A DNA stretch of 64,000 nucleotides from JAHIYU01 sp964476155 (GCA_964476155.1 CAYYYS010000002.1:77864-141863), one strand, 5' to 3'; positions 51,836-60,254 are shown, numbered from the stretch's first letter. Notes: generated by a model not told the origin, from the letters alone. Made by a program: numbers and translations.

Positions 51836-52707
51836 AACCCATGATCCGCATCACGACCATCGCACTCGTCCTGCTGGCCGCGGCCGGTTTGACCCTTGGC
51901 GACGCCCGCGACGAGATCATCTTTCCCCACGATCTCCACTTCGAGGAAGACATCGACTGCGCGACCTGCCACGAGGGCATCGCCGAATCCAGGTCGGCCC
52001 TGTCGACCCACCGTCCCGACATGGACGTGTGCGCCGACTGCCACGACACCGAGGACGACGATCTCTGCGCCCAGTGCCATACGAATGTCGATGAGGCCGA
52101 GGCGCTGACGCCGCCGACGATGTCCGGCTGGAACTTCTCCCACGCCGCCCACCTGGGGGCCGACATGGACTGTGCGGCCTGTCACGGAGACGTGTCCGTC
52201 GCTTCGCCGAGCCGGCCGGACAAGGCCCTGTGCCGATCCTGCCACGAGACGGCCGAGGACTTCACCGACTGCCGGCTCTGCCACGCCGAGGGCGAGACGC
52301 TCACGCCCCGGGACCACGGGACCGGCTGGACGAGCTTCCACGGCGTTCATGCTCGTCTCGAGCAGAATCGCTGCGACCTGTGCCATACCCAGTCCACCTG
52401 CCAGGACTGCCATGCCGGCGATAACGTGCGGCCGCGCAGCCACGATCTGGATTTCGCCTTCGGACACGCCATGGAGGCGCGGGGTCGCGAGACCGATTGC
52501 ATGACCTGTCATCTGGAACCCGAATACTGCAGCGCGTGCCACCAGGCCGAACGCGTCATGCCGCGCAACCACTCCCGGGCCGACTGGGTTCGCCTGCCTG
52601 ACGGCGGACGCCACGCCGAGGACGGCCTCTTCGACCTCGAGGGCTGTGTGGCCTGTCACGACGCCGGCGGCGAGGCGCCCATGTGCGCCCGTTGCCACGG
52701 AGGATGA
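51832..52707 (+). CDS. Dodecahaem periplasmic c-type cytochrome
   Basis: 291 aa from ATG at 51832, overlapping the barrel gene stop. The signal peptide (MKPMIRITTIALVLLAAAGLTLG) is followed by twelve CxxCH haem-binding motifs: CATCH, CADCH, CAQCH, CAACH, CRSCH, CRLCH, CDLCH, CQDCH, CMTCH, CSACH, CVACH and CARCH. Extra His residues (FPHDLH, FSHAAH, FHGVH, RNH) may be distal ligands. One haem per 24 residues is very dense and suits a wire within or under an outer-membrane pore. Cotranslated with the barrel and the next cytochrome. Confidence 0.9.
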   Translation: MKPMIRITTIALVLLAAAGLTLGDARDEIIFPHDLHFEEDIDCATCHEGIAESRSALSTHRPDMDVCADCHDTEDDDLCAQCHTNVDEAEALTPPTMSGWNFSHAAHLGADMDCAACHGDVSVASPSRPDKALCRSCHETAEDFTDCRLCHAEGETLTPRDHGTGWTSFHGVHARLEQNRCDLCHTQSTCQDCHAGDNVRPRSHDLDFAFGHAMEARGRETDCMTCHLEPEYCSACHQAERVMPRNHSRADWVRLPDGGRHAEDGLFDLEGCVACHDAGGEAPMCARCHGG

Positions 52708-52712
52708 GGAAC

Positions 52713-53279
52713 GTGAGTATCCGTGCCGACAAGACGATCAAACGCTTCGCGGTTCTGGCCGGACTCGGTCTCGTCCTCTTCTGCGGTTGCGCCCAGCGTG
52801 CCGAAGAACCCGGGGTGCTGGTCCATCCGCTCACCTGGAACGATGATGCGTCGGTCGACTTCCACGGTGCCTACGTGCGCGAACGGGCCATCGACACCTG
52901 TTCCGTATGCCACGTTATCGACGGCGCGGGTGACGATGTCGTACCCGGCTGCGCCAAATGCCACGACGGCCCCGGCGGCCATCCCGCCGGCTGGGTGTCG
53001 CCCGCCGCTCACGGCGCCCAGGCCGCCCTCGACGCCGGTTTCACGTGTACCGAATGCCACGGCGGTGATCTGCGCGGCGGCTGGGCCAACGTGTCCTGTT
53101 TCACGTGTCATGACGGACCGGGTGGACACCCGGTCGGCTGGGTGTCGCCCACAGCACACGGCGCCCAGGCCATGAGCGACGGCGTAGTCTCCTGCACGAC
53201 CTGCCACGGGGAAGATCTGGCGGGCGGCTGGAGCGAGGTCTCCTGCTACACCTGCCACGACGGTCCGGACGGGGACTAG
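52713..53279 (+). CDS. Hexahaem c-type cytochrome with internal repeats, probable lipoprotein
   Basis: 188 aa from GTG at 52713, nine bases after GGAGG; ATG at 52704, overlapping the previous stop, is the alternative. The signal segment KRFAVLAGLGLVLFCGCAQR ends in a possible lipobox (Cys after Gly). Six haem motifs: CSVCH, CAKCH, CTECH, CFTCH, CTTCH and CYTCH. Two tandem units of about 48 residues repeat, each with GWVSPxAHGAQA, CTxCHGxDLxGGW and SCxTCHDGP; the similarity of the copies points to recent duplication. Its stop codon TAG is part of the first arm of the 166-bp inverted repeat. Confidence 0.85.
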   Translation: MSIRADKTIKRFAVLAGLGLVLFCGCAQRAEEPGVLVHPLTWNDDASVDFHGAYVRERAIDTCSVCHVIDGAGDDVVPGCAKCHDGPGGHPAGWVSPAAHGAQAALDAGFTCTECHGGDLRGGWANVSCFTCHDGPGGHPVGWVSPTAHGAQAMSDGVVSCTTCHGEDLAGGWSEVSCYTCHDGPDGD

Positions 53280-53441
53280 TGCTCCGTCAAACAGGAAATT
53301 GGGGGTTGGCGGGCTCACGAGCGGCCATCTGCGGCGTTGCACTCCCTTGAATTAGCTACGGCTAGTCCTGCGGTCGCGCGTCTTTCATCTGACCACTCGT
53401 GAGCCCGCCAACCCCCAATTTCCTGTTTGACAGAACACTAG
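53276..53441. repeat. 166-bp near-perfect inverted-repeat element (miniature mobile element-like)
   Basis: Arms of 46 bases (53276-53321 and 53396-53441) match at 44 of 46 positions as inverted repeats. Each arm begins with a copy of the 19-nt CTAG-ended repeat (CTAGTGCTCCGTCAAACAG; CTGTTTGACAGAACACTAG). The 74-base centre holds AGCTACGGCTAGTCCTGCGGTCGC. No transposase is encoded. As RNA it would form a very long hairpin and could end transcription of the cytochrome genes. Confidence 0.8.
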
Positions 53442-53479
53442 CCAGCCGATGCAGCCCATCATCAATGAAGGACAAGAGA

Positions 53480-54463
53480 ATGCGCCGCTGGTTCAGTATT
53501 ATCAGTCTCCTGTTGATCCCGATCTTCGGGTGTAGTGACGGCGACAACGGCCCGATCATTCCCCAACCGGGAATCGATGGCGAACTGGTCCTGATCCAGG
53601 CCGGCAGTTTTACCATGGGTTCGGCAGAGGATGAACTCGGCTACAATGGTGATGAAGGTCAGCACCCGGTGACGCTCACCAATGACTTTCACATGTTTTC
53701 CACCGAAGTCACCAACCGGCAATACGCTGATCTCGCCCAGTGGGCTCTGGACAACGGGTACTGCGCGGTCGTCGGCACCAGACTCTACGACAAACTCGAC
53801 GGTTCCACCGTGGAACTCCTGGACATGGATGCCGACGAGGACAGTGAAATATCCTTCGACGGTATCGGCTTTGTCATTGATGCGGGCATGGAAAACCATC
53901 CGGTCAAGGAAGTGAACTGGTTCGGCGCGGCTTCCTATTGTGACTGGCTCAGTTTGAAAGAAGACCTCCCCAGGGCCTATGATCACACGGACCCGAACGC
54001 CTGGAAATGCAACGTCGGCGAACCCTACGCCGCTGTAGGCTACCGTCTGCCGACCGAAGCGGAGTGGGAGTACACGTGCCGTGCCGGTTCCACAACCGCT
54101 TTTTCCGGCGGCGAGATCACCGAGATCGGCTGTGGGGATGAACCGTCACTGATGAACCTGGGCTGGTATTGCGGCAATGCGGACGGGTGGACCCATCCGG
54201 TCGCCGAACTGATCCCCAACGCGTTCGGCCTCTATGATATGCACGGCAATGTCTGGGAATGGTGCAACGACTGGTATCACGGCACCTATGCAGACGAAGT
54301 GATCGACCCGATCGGTCCGCCCCCGGGCTGGTACAAGGTATTGCGGGGCGGGGGATGGAGCGATGTATCCCGCCGTTGCCGTGCGGCTTCCCGCCGCAAT
54401 CCAAGCCCGCATCTGGGTGTTAACGGTCGGCATGGTTTCCGCTATGTAATCTCTGCTGGGTAA
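53480..54463 (+). CDS. SUMF1/formylglycine-generating-enzyme-fold lipoprotein
   Basis: 327 aa from ATG at 53480 (AAGGAC upstream); the open frame further left lies inside the inverted repeat. A lipoprotein signal (FSIISLLLIPIFGC) is followed by the SUMF1 fold: LVLIQAGSFTMGSAEDE, FSTEVTNRQYADLAQWALDNG, VKEVNWFGAASYCDWLS, GYRLPTEAEWEYTCRAGSTTAF, NAFGLYDMHGNVWEWCNDWY and VLRGGGWSDVSRRCRAASR. No sulfatase gene is near, and the Cys pair of true FGE could not be assigned, so it is probably one of the many SUMF1-fold proteins with another role. It sits between the cytochrome genes. Confidence 0.82.
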   Translation: MRRWFSIISLLLIPIFGCSDGDNGPIIPQPGIDGELVLIQAGSFTMGSAEDELGYNGDEGQHPVTLTNDFHMFSTEVTNRQYADLAQWALDNGYCAVVGTRLYDKLDGSTVELLDMDADEDSEISFDGIGFVIDAGMENHPVKEVNWFGAASYCDWLSLKEDLPRAYDHTDPNAWKCNVGEPYAAVGYRLPTEAEWEYTCRAGSTTAFSGGEITEIGCGDEPSLMNLGWYCGNADGWTHPVAELIPNAFGLYDMHGNVWEWCNDWYHGTYADEVIDPIGPPPGWYKVLRGGGWSDVSRRCRAASRRNPSPHLGVNGRHGFRYVISAG

Positions 54464-54816
54464 AAAAACTGCTACGACTCTCCGGGAGGGTATTCTCTTC
54501 CAGGGTGCAGATTTTATTGAGCCTATTGAGTAATTATAATCAGTACCAATTGGTTCGTGAATTGCGACAATCAACACCAGTCACCTTGTATCTCCAACGA
54601 TATATCCTAGTTACGCGCTCGGCAATATAAGATCAATAATGTCTAGTAATTAGAGTTGTCTCTCATTGATGGAACTGTCACAGCGGTGTCACAGAAAAAT
54701 CTATCTATCTCCCAACAGGCTGCTAGGATATTGGGGAAGTGTGACAGGTCAATCCCCTGTCATTGGGCTGGGAATTCCGCATTCCGCTGAATTCCCGATT
54801 ACCCGAAAGGACAGTC
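54464..54816 (+). promoter_or_regulatory. 353-base regulatory region before the octahaem cytochrome
   Basis: AT-rich and without a gene. TGTCACAG occurs twice (54676-54683 and 54687-54694, 11 bases apart) and once inverted (TGTGACAG, 54740-54747), which resembles operator half-sites. A perfect 8-bp inverted repeat GGGAATTC/GAATTCCC (54770-54796) with further GC pairs inside lies just before AAAGGA and the ATG. These features suggest regulated expression; the regulator is unknown. Confidence 0.45.
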
Positions 54817-56055
54817 ATGACAAGTCGGACGCTACTGCTCTTACTCCTCGCCGTGGGTGTACTCATTATGACTGGTTGTTCTAGCGACGATCCCGCTGCG
54901 GTGGAGGATCCCCCGGAACTGGACTTCGCCGGTTCCGACGCTTGCGCCACCTGTCATCCAACGACTCACGACATGTGGACCAATTCGGGCCACCCGTACA
55001 AGCTGACCGCCATCGACGGCGAAGCGCCCATGGGCGTCTTCCCCAACTTCTCACGATACGGAACCACTCCCATTGAGCCCCCGACCGGGACAACCTGGAG
55101 TGATTTCAGCTACACGATCGGTGGCTACGGTTGGAAGATGCGCTGGATCACAAACGACGGTTACATCTACACCCCGGCCGAGGGTGATAACCAGTGGAAC
55201 TTCGAGAACGAAACCTGGGGCGACTACCATGCCGGCGAGACCAAGGCCTACAACTGTGGGGCTTGTCACACGACAGGCTGGGTCGACTCTGATGATGGTG
55301 ATCCCACCAACAACCAGGACGGTATGGAAGGTTTCCAGGGCACGTTCTTCGCGGGTGGCGTCCACTGTGAGAAATGTCACGGCATGGCCAACCAGCACGT
55401 TTTCGATCCCGACGCGTATGACTTGACTGTCGACGATTCTTCGCTCTTCTGTGGCACATGTCACACGCGTGGCGGAGACAATGGTGTGACGCCGGGTGAA
55501 ACGATCATCGAGGCCAAGGGTGGCTTTATCAAGCATCACGAGCAGTATGACGAGTGGTACAACTCGCCTCACAACTCGACCTACGGTCCTGGTTGTAACG
55601 ACTGCCACAACCCCCATGCCTCGGTCAAGTTTGATGCGGATGCTCCGGGTGAAGGTGTCAGCACGACAACCAACTGTGTCAGCTGTCACGTTGACGGCAG
55701 CCACGCTGACATCGCCTCGACAACCCATGGCTACGGTGCCACGTGCGTCGATTGCCATATGCCCGATGCGTCGAAGAGCGCCATCGCCAACAACATCCAT
55801 GACGGCGACGTCTCCACGCACTTGTGGAAGATCAACACGTCGGTCAACGGTAAGACCGATATGTTCTCGGTCGATGGCACCAGTGTCCTGATCACCGACG
55901 GTGTCGCGTCCGTCACGCTCGACTTCGCCTGCTACGGCTGCCACCAGGATGAAGCCGGAGAAGGTGGAGATGGTTCGGTGAAGACCATGCAGGAGCTGCA
56001 TGACAGGGCGGAGACGATTCATACTTATGTCGGGACGAAGATTGCCGGCAACTAA
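54817..56055 (+). CDS. Octahaem c-type cytochrome lipoprotein
   Basis: 412 aa from ATG at 54817 with AAAGGA six bases upstream. The lipoprotein signal TLLLLLLAVGVLIMTGC has a good lipobox. Eight haem motifs: CATCH, CGACH, CEKCH, CGTCH, CNDCH, CVSCH, CVDCH and CYGCH. HEQYDEWYNSPH and CNDCHNPHAS resemble the cytochrome c554/hydroxylamine oxidoreductase-like group, but a catalytic haem motif (CxxCK) was not seen, so electron transfer is more likely than catalysis. It is transcribed separately from the barrel genes and ends the cytochrome locus with a good terminator. Confidence 0.85.
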   Translation: MTSRTLLLLLLAVGVLIMTGCSSDDPAAVEDPPELDFAGSDACATCHPTTHDMWTNSGHPYKLTAIDGEAPMGVFPNFSRYGTTPIEPPTGTTWSDFSYTIGGYGWKMRWITNDGYIYTPAEGDNQWNFENETWGDYHAGETKAYNCGACHTTGWVDSDDGDPTNNQDGMEGFQGTFFAGGVHCEKCHGMANQHVFDPDAYDLTVDDSSLFCGTCHTRGGDNGVTPGETIIEAKGGFIKHHEQYDEWYNSPHNSTYGPGCNDCHNPHASVKFDADAPGEGVSTTTNCVSCHVDGSHADIASTTHGYGATCVDCHMPDASKSAIANNIHDGDVSTHLWKINTSVNGKTDMFSVDGTSVLITDGVASVTLDFACYGCHQDEAGEGGDGSVKTMQELHDRAETIHTYVGTKIAGN

Positions 56056-56074
56056 CACTCATTGACGACGGAAC

Positions 56075-56108
56075 AAAGGCTGCGGGTTCATCCCGCAGCC
56101 TTTGTGTT
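56075..56108 (+). terminator. Rho-independent terminator of the octahaem cytochrome gene
   Basis: AAAGGCTGCGGG and CCCGCAGCCTTT form a perfect 12-bp stem with a five-base loop, followed by GTGTT, 19 bases after the stop codon. Confidence 0.85.
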
Positions 56109-56143
56109 CATACCGGGTCTGGATCCAGTCCCGGCGTGGCCAC

Positions 56144-58372
56144 TCAATCCCCCAACGCCACCGGCGGCATCTTCTCCATGAAATAATCCCGCATCGCCCG
56201 CTGCCAACGCGGGAAACTGCTTCCCCGCAACCAGTGGTTGTCGCCGGGCAGCACCAGGATCTCCACGTCCTTGTCGGCATCGTTGAAGGCCTTGAGCATC
56301 CGCATGGACTGACCGAATGGCGTGTTGTGGTCGCCGGTGCCGATGGTGATCAGCAGGTCGCCCGCCAGCTTGTCGGCCAGGGATAGGCAATCGGCGGCCG
56401 CGTAGCCTTCGGTGTTGTCCGCGGGGAGCCCCATGTAGGGGACGATGGGCGAGCCGATGGTCGTGGCGAGGTCCACGACCGCTGCGCTGGCCACGCCCAC
56501 CTTGTAAAGCTCGGGTGCCGTGAGCAGGGCGCGCAGGGTGAAGTAACCACCCCAGGATTTACCGTGGATGCCGACGCGGTCCAGGTCCAGCCAGGGTCGA
56601 GTCTTGGCCAGATTGCGCAGAGCGGCCGCGTGGTCGGGAATCTCGATCTGCCCGAGCCGGCGATGGACGAAGGCGTGGAAGTCGCGACCACGCCCGTCGA
56701 GGCCGCGCCCGTCGATGATCACGGTCACGTAGCCCAGTCGAGACAGGGCCGCGGCGGTCTCGCCGTACTCGGGACGCACGAACATGTCGGGTACGATAGA
56801 CCATTGGGGGCCCGCGTAGATCATCTCGATCACCGGGTAGCGGAAGTTCGGATCGAAACCGGGCGGTCGGTGGATCGAGACCCAGATGTCCGTCACGCCG
56901 TCGGCGGCCTTGACGGTGACGCGCTCGGGTGGTGTCCAGCCCGTGGCTTCGAGACGGGAGATGTCTGCGGTTTCGAGACGACGGACGAGGGTGCCGTCGC
57001 AGAGGCGCAGGTCGGCGCAGGGCGGCCGGTCGGCGTCCGAGTGGTTGTCGATGAAGCCGGTGAAGTTCGGGTCGAGACGGATGGCGTGGCGACCCGTGGC
57101 ATGGGTCAGTTGCCGGAATCTGTTGCCGTCGAGATCGATGCGGCAGAGCTGGCGACTGTACGGATCGTCCAGGTCGGGTTTGGCCAGGTAGTAGATCCAG
57201 CGGTGATCGGTGTCGATGGACACGATACGGAAGATGGGGAAGCGGTCAGCCGTGAGGCGGCGGACGAGCTGTCCCGCATAGTCGTACAGATAGAGGTCGT
57301 GGTATTGGCCGTCACGGTTCGACATCCAGACGAAGTGCTTGTCATCGCCGACGGGGGTCAGGTACCAGTCGTTGCTGTAGAGGCCGCAGGGACCGCCCAG
57401 GAACGTGTCGCGGGTCTCGGAAATCAGGACCGCGGCTGCGCCGGTGGCCGCGTCGACGGCCAGCAGGTCCAGTCGTGATGCGGTCCGATCGGTGCGGATC
57501 AGGAGGAAGGCCTTACCGTCGGGGGTGAGCCCCAGCGGTGTGAAGTTGTCGAATTCCGCCTCGGCGAGGTTCAGGGGTGTGACGCTCGCCTGCGCGACCG
57601 AGACATGATGCAGGTGTGTGCGATACGTGGCGCCGTCGGCACTGGGATAGGGCTCCTCGCTGACGGGGGCGGCCGGATCGAGCCAGTCCACCAGCGGGAT
57701 CTCGTTGACATCGGTCAGATCGTAGACGGGGACCAGCAGATGGGCGCCGTCGGCGGACCAGGCCGCGCCGTAGGTTTCCCAGGCCGCGATCTCGGTGCCG
57801 GTCTCGGTCAGGCGCAGGCTTTCGCGGCCGCCCGGAGTTTCGAGGTACAGGTCATAGTTCCGGATCACGGCCAACCATTGGCCGTTGGGGCTCGGTAGTT
57901 CCATGGAGTCGGAGGGTTCGCGCGTGGGAGAGTCCTCCGTTTCCGCCGCCATTGACTCCTCGATTGCGTAGCTCTTGGGATCCAGGGTGAATCGGCGCTC
58001 GCAGGCCGTGAAGGTGATGTGTCCGTCGTCGCCGGTCTCGAAGGAGGCGAAGGGGACACCCGTGCCGGGAAGGTCTTCGTCCAGGACTTTGGCCAGGGCC
58101 TCACGCAGGCGTGTCACATCGAAGTAGTCGCTGCGCTCACCCGTGACCGTGTTCACTACTAAGACTTCGCGATTGTCCGTGTCACCTTTTGCGTACCAGA
58201 ACTTGGCGCCACCGTCGAGCCAGTGGGGCGTTATGGTGCCGCCATCGATCAGGGCGTTCATGTCGAAGAGAGCGGCATAGGCTGCGTCTCGTTCGGCATT
58301 CGTTTCGGCCGCGGCGCCGAGGCCGCAGGTGCCGACCAGGAGCAGGGTGAGCAAGAGCGTGAATCGATTCAT
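56144..58372 (-). CDS. S9 family serine peptidase (dipeptidyl-peptidase IV/prolyl oligopeptidase type)
   Basis: 742 aa. A signal peptide (MNRFTLLLTLLLVGTCGLGAAAE) sends it to the periplasm or surface. A beta-propeller (about 100-480, with blades such as HFVWMSNRDGQYHDLYLYD) precedes an alpha/beta-hydrolase domain: YPVIEMIYAGPQ, GIHGKSWGGYFTLRALL (Ser near 604) and GDNHWLRGS (His near 712). It removes peptides, typically after Pro or Ala; the exact specificity is unknown. Its start overlaps the stop of the TetR regulator (ATGA), so both are made from one transcript. Confidence 0.9.
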   Translation of the reverse strand: MNRFTLLLTLLLVGTCGLGAAAETNAERDAAYAALFDMNALIDGGTITPHWLDGGAKFWYAKGDTDNREVLVVNTVTGERSDYFDVTRLREALAKVLDEDLPGTGVPFASFETGDDGHITFTACERRFTLDPKSYAIEESMAAETEDSPTREPSDSMELPSPNGQWLAVIRNYDLYLETPGGRESLRLTETGTEIAAWETYGAAWSADGAHLLVPVYDLTDVNEIPLVDWLDPAAPVSEEPYPSADGATYRTHLHHVSVAQASVTPLNLAEAEFDNFTPLGLTPDGKAFLLIRTDRTASRLDLLAVDAATGAAAVLISETRDTFLGGPCGLYSNDWYLTPVGDDKHFVWMSNRDGQYHDLYLYDYAGQLVRRLTADRFPIFRIVSIDTDHRWIYYLAKPDLDDPYSRQLCRIDLDGNRFRQLTHATGRHAIRLDPNFTGFIDNHSDADRPPCADLRLCDGTLVRRLETADISRLEATGWTPPERVTVKAADGVTDIWVSIHRPPGFDPNFRYPVIEMIYAGPQWSIVPDMFVRPEYGETAAALSRLGYVTVIIDGRGLDGRGRDFHAFVHRRLGQIEIPDHAAALRNLAKTRPWLDLDRVGIHGKSWGGYFTLRALLTAPELYKVGVASAAVVDLATTIGSPIVPYMGLPADNTEGYAAADCLSLADKLAGDLLITIGTGDHNTPFGQSMRMLKAFNDADKDVEILVLPGDNHWLRGSSFPRWQRAMRDYFMEKMPPVALGD

Positions 58373-59007
58373 GACTGAACCTCCCGATTCCCGGCGATCC
58401 CGCGCAGGAACAGGTTGATGTAGTGGTCGACGAAGGGATCGGGTGTGAAATCAGCGAAGGACTCGGCCGGGAAAAGGACCCGGTGCATCACGGCTCGCAA
58501 GGTATAGGCGTACTGGCCCAGGCAGGTGTCGGGATCCAGATCGGCCGCGATCGATCCGTCGGCCTGGCCTTCGGCGAAGACCCGGCGCATCCCGTCCACG
58601 ATGGGCTCGAGGGTGTTGTCGTGGACCGGCAGACTCTCGGGATCGAGCCGCTCGCGATGGAAGCCGCGGTAGTCCCAGAAAACCTGTGTGCGCAGGGTCT
58701 GTGGATACTGCTTGGCGTACGTGTAGTAGGCCTCACCCCAGAACCGCAGCTTGTCCAGACCGGTCTGTCCGGATTCCATGGCGGTCGACAGGACCGCCCA
58801 GCGATGGGTCAGGTCCTCGATGGTCACGTGAAGGGCCAGGTCGTCCCAGCTCTTGAAGTAGGCGTAGAGGGTGCGGCGCGTGCAACCGGCGGCGCGGGCG
58901 ATGTCCTCCATACGCGTTTCTTCTATGCCGCGTTCGGCGAAGAGACGGCGGGCTTCGGTGAGGATGACTCGTCGTCGTGTTTCTCGGTTTTCGGCCCGTT
59001 TGGACAT
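58369..59007 (-). CDS. TetR-family transcriptional regulator
   Basis: 212 aa. The N-terminal helix-turn-helix is typical: TRRRVILTEARRLFAERGIEETRMEDIARAAGCTRRTLYAYFKSWDDLALHV; the rest is the helical ligand-binding domain. It is in one operon with the S9 peptidase, and a perfect palindrome that could be its own operator lies 61 bases before its start codon, which fits autoregulation. Confidence 0.9.
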   Translation of the reverse strand: MSKRAENRETRRRVILTEARRLFAERGIEETRMEDIARAAGCTRRTLYAYFKSWDDLALHVTIEDLTHRWAVLSTAMESGQTGLDKLRFWGEAYYTYAKQYPQTLRTQVFWDYRGFHRERLDPESLPVHDNTLEPIVDGMRRVFAEGQADGSIAADLDPDTCLGQYAYTLRAVMHRVLFPAESFADFTPDPFVDHYINLFLRGIAGNREVQS

Positions 59008-59067
59008 GACAGCCTTAGTGGATCGAGGGGTGTGCGCTGGTGTGTAGACGGGAGTCTATCTGAAAAG

Positions 59068-59084
59068 TTGCACAATGTGTGCAA
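59068..59084. promoter_or_regulatory. Perfect palindrome, candidate TetR operator
   Basis: TTGCACAATGTGTGCAA is a 7-bp inverted repeat with a three-base centre, in the AT-rich space between the TetR gene and rlmG. Size and symmetry suit TetR dimers. Confidence 0.6.
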
Positions 59085-59129
59085 TAATGTTTCATGCAGG
59101 TAACGTGTTGTGAATATGTTTTTAACAGC

Positions 59130-60254
59130 TTAGCGCTTGAGGCTTTTGAGAATGACGAATTTGCTATTCGCCCCCAGGACGTCCGCATTCCCGAACAACC
59201 TCTTGAGCTTGGTGTGATAGCCCAGATGTCGATTGCCCACTACGCGGAACTCGCCGCCGCGGCATAGGGTGCGCCTCGCTTGCCCGAACATGCGCCAGGC
59301 GATGGTGTCGCCGACGGTCTGGTCCTGATGGAAGGGCGGATTGCAGAGGATGAGATCGAGGGAGTCGGCCGGCTCTTCCTCGAGTCCGTCGGCGGTCGTA
59401 AAGCGCAGACTGCGATCTGCAAGGTCTGCGCTCGCCACATTCTCCCGCGCGCTCGCCACCGCCTGGTACGACGCATCCGTGAAGAGGACTTCCGCGCGAG
59501 GGCAGCGTTGAGCCAGGCTCAGTCCGAGAATGCCGTTGCCGCAACCCAGGTCGGCAGCGCGTAAAGCCTCTTCGGTCGCGGGGAGATGATCGAGTAGTAA
59601 TCGTGTGCCCGCGTCGAGACGCTCGCGCGAGAAGACGTTGGCCCGGTTGATCAGTTTCATCCCTTGTGAGGCGTAGATCGTCGATGTCATGTCGGCCGGG
59701 ACATCCAGGTCCGGATCGAAATCGCAGAAGGCCAATCGCGCCTTCTTCCAGCCCAGGCTGGTTCGCGTGGGCCCCAGTCGCGACGCCAGCAGATCGTACA
59801 CCCGTCTTGGCGTGTGCTTGATCATGCCGCCGGTAATGATGCGTGCATTCGGACGCAATCGGGGACGGAGTTTCAGCAGTGACTCCTCGAACCAGGCCAG
59901 CGACTTGGGCTGCTTGATCAGGACCAGGTCGAAGGGGCCATCCGGATCCTGGTCACCCGGCACGAAGTCGACCGTGTCGTCGCTTATATCGTTGAGGGCC
60001 AAGTTGTGTGTCAGGGCCAGCCGGGAGAGATGGGAGTCGTTCCAGGAGACGGGGCGATGCTCGCTGAGCGCCACGCCGAGCGCGCCGAACGCATCGTTGA
60101 CCAGCAGGATCGAGGCGCCGAGCGTGGGCGGCTCGTCGCGCAAGTGCGCAAGGATGTACGCGTCGGCAGCGTCCCACGCCCGCAGGGGATCGTCCCGGTG
60201 CAGGGGCCAGCGCTGGAGCGTCCAGGCGCGGTCGTCGATGGTGAACTTTTCCAT
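59130..60254 (-). CDS. rlmG: 23S rRNA (guanine-N2)-methyltransferase RlmG-like
   Basis: 374 aa. Two RsmC/RlmG-type halves: the N-terminal one is non-catalytic (LVNDAFGALGVALSEHRP, LIKQPKSLAWFEESL); the C-terminal one binds S-adenosylmethionine (AADLGCGNGILGLSLAQRC) and has the catalytic NPPFHQ motif, followed by GNRHLGYHTKLKRLFGN, which closely follows E. coli RlmG (m2G1835). It likely modifies 23S rRNA at that site. Monocistronic on the minus strand, divergent from the UDP-glucose pyrophosphorylase gene. Confidence 0.87.
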   Translation of the reverse strand: MEKFTIDDRAWTLQRWPLHRDDPLRAWDAADAYILAHLRDEPPTLGASILLVNDAFGALGVALSEHRPVSWNDSHLSRLALTHNLALNDISDDTVDFVPGDQDPDGPFDLVLIKQPKSLAWFEESLLKLRPRLRPNARIITGGMIKHTPRRVYDLLASRLGPTRTSLGWKKARLAFCDFDPDLDVPADMTSTIYASQGMKLINRANVFSRERLDAGTRLLLDHLPATEEALRAADLGCGNGILGLSLAQRCPRAEVLFTDASYQAVASARENVASADLADRSLRFTTADGLEEEPADSLDLILCNPPFHQDQTVGDTIAWRMFGQARRTLCRGGEFRVVGNRHLGYHTKLKRLFGNADVLGANSKFVILKSLKR

